The notes beneath the pieces are model-generated. The model ran no database searches. It saw only the letters and a program-made list of their open reading frames with translations, and was not told the origin of the DNA. From Coprobacillaceae bacterium UN01-12pH3A (GTDB taxonomy: Bacteria; Bacillota_I; Bacilli_A; Erysipelotrichales; Coprobacillaceae), in the NCBI GenBank assembly GCA_027676805.1, contig JAQENU010000017.1, positions 1-28,501 on the forward strand: 28,501 nucleotides of DNA, given 5' to 3'. The translations under genes were made by a program, and so were the position numbers. Each line of letters starts with the position of its first letter. Position 1 is the first letter of the stretch. Shown piece by piece: positions 26,066-28,501 of the stretch.

Positions 26066-26077
26066 ATAATGTATCGA

Positions 26078-26368
26078 CTATTCTTCTCCGAATAAATCGA
26101 TTGAGCTTCCTTCAGCTAATGTAACAATAGCTTTTTTTCTTCTGTTAGTTTTACCTGTGTATTTACCAACACGTTTAGTTTTAGCTCTTACTCTGATTAC
26201 GTTTACTCTTTCAACTTTAACGTCGAACATTTTTTCTACAGCAGTTTTGATTTCATTCTTGTTTGCTGTTAATTCAACATCAAATGTATATTTGTTTTCT
26301 TCAGCTTGTAATGTTAAAGATTTCTCTGTTAATACAGGTCTCTTTAATACGTCAGTAATATGTGCCAT
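26078..26368 (-). CDS. rplW: 50S ribosomal protein L23
   Basis: The 96-residue L23 has [20 protein letters not shown], the [18 protein letters not shown] helix (seen as [20 protein letters not shown]) and a basic loop with [17 protein letters not shown]. It is the docking site for trigger factor at the tunnel exit. Its ATG overlaps the rplD stop by one base (TAATG). Confidence 0.97.
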   Translation of the reverse strand: MAHITDVLKRPVLTEKSLTLQAEENKYTFDVELTANKNEIKTAVEKMFDVKVERVNVIRVRAKTKRVGKYTGKTNRRKKAIVTLAEGSSIDLFGEE

Positions 26369-26991
26369 TATGCAAGCACCTCCTCAATTGCTTTTACAGC
26401 AGCTTCAGTGATGATCATTTTATTACTGTTTAAGATATCGTATACGTTGATTTTGTTAGCTTCTAAAATCATCACACCTGGGATGTTTTTAGCAGATAAC
26501 GCTACATTCATATCGATTTCATCAACAACTAATAATGTTTTTGCTGGAGCTTGAAGATTTTCTAATACTTTTATCATTGCTTTAGTTTTAGGAGCTTCCA
26601 TAGTGATTGTATCTACTACAGTCAATTCAGAATCCACAACTTTGCTTGATAATGCAGATCTTAATGCAAGTCTACCAACTTTACGATTAAGTTTGAAGCC
26701 ATATTTTCTTGGAGTAGGTCCGAAAACAACTCCCCCACCACGCCATTGAGGCGCACGAGTTGAACCTTGTCTTGCTCTACCTGTTCCTTTTTGTCTCCAT
26801 GGTTTTTTACCACCACCGGCAACTTCTGTACGATTTTTAACTTTATGTGTTCCTTGTCTGATAGATGCTCTTTGTAATAACACCATATCAAACATCGCTT
26901 GTTTATTTGGTTCGATACCGAATACCATATCGTTTAATTCGATTTCTTTTACATTAGCACCATCTTGGTTGTATACTGCAACTTTTGCCAT
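26368..26991 (-). CDS. rplD: 50S ribosomal protein L4
   Basis: The 207-residue L4 has the tunnel-loop region [20 protein letters not shown] with [20 protein letters not shown], where macrolide-resistance changes arise in other species. The loop is wild-type in appearance. In E. coli L4 represses the S10 operon through the rpsJ leader. Whether that holds here is unknown. Confidence 0.97.
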   Translation of the reverse strand: MAKVAVYNQDGANVKEIELNDMVFGIEPNKQAMFDMVLLQRASIRQGTHKVKNRTEVAGGGKKPWRQKGTGRARQGSTRAPQWRGGGVVFGPTPRKYGFKLNRKVGRLALRSALSSKVVDSELTVVDTITMEAPKTKAMIKVLENLQAPAKTLLVVDEIDMNVALSAKNIPGVMILEANKINVYDILNSNKMIITEAAVKAIEEVLA

Positions 26992-27015
26992 TTGTAAAAT
27001 CCTCCTTCCCTACAA

Positions 27016-27765
27016 TTATTCAGCAGCTTCAGCTGTCACTTCAACTGCCGCTTCTGTATTTTCTTCTACAGCTGTTACTTCTTCGATTTCTTCCACTGGT
27101 TGTTGATTAACGACTAATTCAACAGCAGGGTTTACTTTTCCGTTTCCTTTAACAGCAGATTTTACAATTACTAAACCTTTTTTAGGTCCTGGAATTGAAC
27201 CTTTGATTAATAATAAGTTATTTTCAACGTCAACTGCTACGATTTCTAAGTTCTGAACCGTTCTAGTAACGTTCCCCATTTGTCCTGGTAATTTTTTACC
27301 TGGAGCAATACGGTTTGGAGCGATTGGTCCCATTGACCCAACGATTCTATGGGCACCTGACCCATGTCCTTTAGGACCAATTTTTTGACCATGTCTCTTA
27401 ATTACACCTTGATAACCTTTACCTTTTGAAGTTCCTTGCACATCCACTACTTCGCCAGCTACAAAGCTATCAACTTTAATTGAGTCTCCAACTTCATAAC
27501 TCATCATTTCGTTATAACGAAACTCTCTAATGAAGCGCTTAGGGGCAGTGTTTGCCTTGCTAGCAATTCCCTTTTCAGGTTTGTTTGCTAAACTTTCTCT
27601 TTTGTCTTCGAAACCAACTTGGATGGCTTCGTAACCGTCGTTTTCTACTGTTTTCTTTTGTAATACAACGTTTTCAGTAGCTTCAACTACAGTTACAGGA
27701 ATTAAAGACCCATCAGTTGTAAACACTTGAGTCATTCCTAATTTACGACCTAAGATTCCTTTCAT
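27016..27765 (-). CDS. rplC: 50S ribosomal protein L3 with an acidic carboxy-terminal tail
   Basis: The 249-residue L3 contains [32 protein letters not shown] and the central loop [20 protein letters not shown], all typical. Bacterial L3 is usually about 205-215 residues. Here a tail of about 32 residues (218-249) holds ten glutamates, several Val/Thr/Ala and no Lys or Arg. The frame is intact up to the stop, so the tail is real rather than a misread. An acidic extension on a very basic rRNA-binding protein is unusual and is probably exposed on the surface. Confidence 0.97.
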   Translation of the reverse strand: MKGILGRKLGMTQVFTTDGSLIPVTVVEATENVVLQKKTVENDGYEAIQVGFEDKRESLANKPEKGIASKANTAPKRFIREFRYNEMMSYEVGDSIKVDSFVAGEVVDVQGTSKGKGYQGVIKRHGQKIGPKGHGSGAHRIVGSMGPIAPNRIAPGKKLPGQMGNVTRTVQNLEIVAVDVENNLLLIKGSIPGPKKGLVIVKSAVKGNGKVNPAVELVVNQQPVEEIEEVTAVEENTEAAVEVTAEAAE

Positions 27766-27789
27766 GAGTTACACCTTTTACCTTTCATT

Positions 27790-28098
27790 CTATAATTTGA
27801 TTTCGATATCCACACCACTAGGTAATTCTAATCTAGTTAAAACATCAATTGTTTCTGGTGTTGGATTAACGATGTCGATTAAACGCTTATGTGTTCTGAT
27901 TTCGAATTGTTCACGTGAATCCTTGTATTTGTGAACCGCTCTCAATACTGTGTAAATTTCTTTTTCAGTTGGTAAAGGTACTGGACCTACCACCTGTGCA
28001 CCAGTCTTTTTAGCTGCTGCTACGATTTTTTCAGAAGACCCGTCTAAGATCTTGTGATCAAAAGCTTTTAATCTAATTCTAATTTTGTTGTTTGCCAT
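27790..28098 (-). CDS. rpsJ: 30S ribosomal protein S10
   Basis: The 102-residue protein starts [20 protein letters not shown] and has [17 protein letters not shown] and [20 protein letters not shown], matching S10 (also the antitermination factor NusE). It is the first gene of the S10 operon. A promoter 125 bases upstream and a structured leader precede it, and AGGAGG lies close to the start. Confidence 0.97.
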   Translation of the reverse strand: MANNKIRIRLKAFDHKILDGSSEKIVAAAKKTGAQVVGPVPLPTEKEIYTVLRAVHKYKDSREQFEIRTHKRLIDIVNPTPETIDVLTRLELPSGVDIEIKL

Positions 28099-28141
28099 GT
28101 TTACTTCCTCCTTTCGCCTATTTAAATAATAGACTGCTCCA

Positions 28142-28209
28142 TGCGAATTACCTGAAACACTGCCATGACAACGTTTATCGGTGTTTCAGCAACCTCGCAC
28201 TTCTTCGCA
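28142..28209 (-). promoter_or_regulatory. Structured 5' leader of the S10 operon
   Basis: In the leader, CUGAAACAC (28189-28181 of the minus strand) pairs perfectly with GUGUUUCAG (28160-28152) around a 20-base loop. An outer stem, UGCGAA (28209-28204) with UUCGCA (28147-28142), closes around it. The element lies between promoter and ribosome binding site, where autogenous control of S10 operons acts. No known family was verified. Confidence 0.55.
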
Positions 28210-28222
28210 CGCCAACGGATAG

Positions 28223-28251
28223 ATTATATACTAAATATTCCCTATTTACAA
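28223..28251 (-). promoter_or_regulatory. Sigma-A promoter of the S10-spc-alpha cluster
   Basis: TTGTAA (28251-28246), 17 bases, TATAAT (28228-28223). The -10 box is perfect and the -35 box matches four of six. The resulting leader is about 120 bases. Confidence 0.75.
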
Positions 28252-28314
28252 GACTTTTTTTCATTTATTTTTAAAAAATTTCAATATTCTTCCTTCCTCT
28301 TATAAAGCAAGAAA

Positions 28315-28352
28315 AGATAGATCGAAAATACAGCTTTTCATTCTATCTATCT
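28315..28352. repeat. Imperfect inverted repeat upstream of the S10 promoter
   Basis: AGATAGAT (28315-28322) and ATCTATCT (28345-28352) form an outer stem, with GAAAA and TTTTC pairing inside. No clear T-tract follows. The rest of 28252-28477 is AT-rich and shows no gene. Confidence 0.4.
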
Positions 28353-28477
28353 CTGTTTTAATCCTTATTCTATATAAGAAAGCAGCCAATGTTATTTATA
28401 GGCAATAGTCACTCTTATGATCTCTGTTCTTTTCTATTCATATATCCTTCTTTAATTCCAATGCTCTTTCCTATAAA

Positions 28478-28501
28478 ACAAAAAAAGGAGGAAACCCTCC
28501 T
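28478..28501 (-). terminator. Terminator of the gene upstream of the S10 operon
   Basis: The minus strand reads AGGAGG-GTTT-CCTCCT followed by seven or more T residues. It lies at the window edge and would end transcription from a gene beyond 28501, isolating the S10 promoter. Confidence 0.75.

Noticed and set aside
1..28501. tRNA, rRNA or CRISPR arrays
   Set aside because: No cloverleaf with a GTTCRANNC-type arm, no rRNA segment and no regularly spaced short repeats were seen. The only long direct repeat is the 84-bp pair.

Overview
The window is low-GC Firmicutes-type chromosome. Type-Z S14 with a CxxC-CxxC ribbon, a C+ form of L36, strong AGGAGG-type ribosome binding sites and sigma-A promoters all point that way. 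The order rplQ-ecfA1-ecfA2-ecfT-truA followed by rplM-rpsI is typical of the phylum. The protein style suggests Erysipelotrichia (gut bacteria), but that family-level placement is inference. Almost every gene lies on the minus strand, so transcription runs from high to low coordinates.

Region 1 (28501 to 13586): the complete S10-spc-alpha supercluster. In transcription order it holds rpsJ, rplC, rplD, rplW, rplB, rpsS, rplV, rpsC, rplP, rpmC, rpsQ, rplN, rplX, rplE, rpsN, rpsH, rplF, rplR, rpsE, rpmD, rplO, secY, adk, map, infA, rpmJ (only 37 codons), rpsM, rpsK, rpoA and rplQ. A promoter and a structured leader precede rpsJ, and a terminator follows rplQ. The cluster makes ribosomal proteins, the Sec channel, adenylate kinase, methionine aminopeptidase, IF-1 and the RNA polymerase alpha subunit.

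Region 2 (13580 to 9405): a TTGACA-17-TACAAT promoter drives the ECF vitamin-transporter energizing module (ecfA1, ecfA2, ecfT), then truA and an overlapping GNAT acetyltransferase. A small DUF2007-like gene follows. Region 3 (9349 to 8348): a perfect-consensus promoter, a two-hairpin leader resembling the Firmicutes L13 leader, rplM, rpsI and a strong terminator.

Region 4 (8429 to 2604) is the most interesting part. The last 11 bases of rpsI, its 3' UTR and its terminator (84 bp) recur exactly at 2604-2687. The two copies bracket about 5.7 kb of accessory DNA. This looks like an integrative element or island inserted at the 3' end of rpsI, a known attachment site in Firmicutes, and now without a visible integrase. 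Its cargo is a TPR-GGDEF diguanylate cyclase and a degenerate-GGDEF/EAL phosphodiesterase whose promoter sits inside a 15-bp perfect inverted repeat. Beside these lie decayed Xre-type regulators, a GntR-like remnant and several palindromes.

Region 5 (2502 to 1): presumed flanking chromosome with a MerR-family regulator under a 19-bp-spacer promoter, a VOC protein, a YCII-domain protein, a possible 31-residue membrane peptide and a broken VOC gene. No tRNA, rRNA or CRISPR array was seen.
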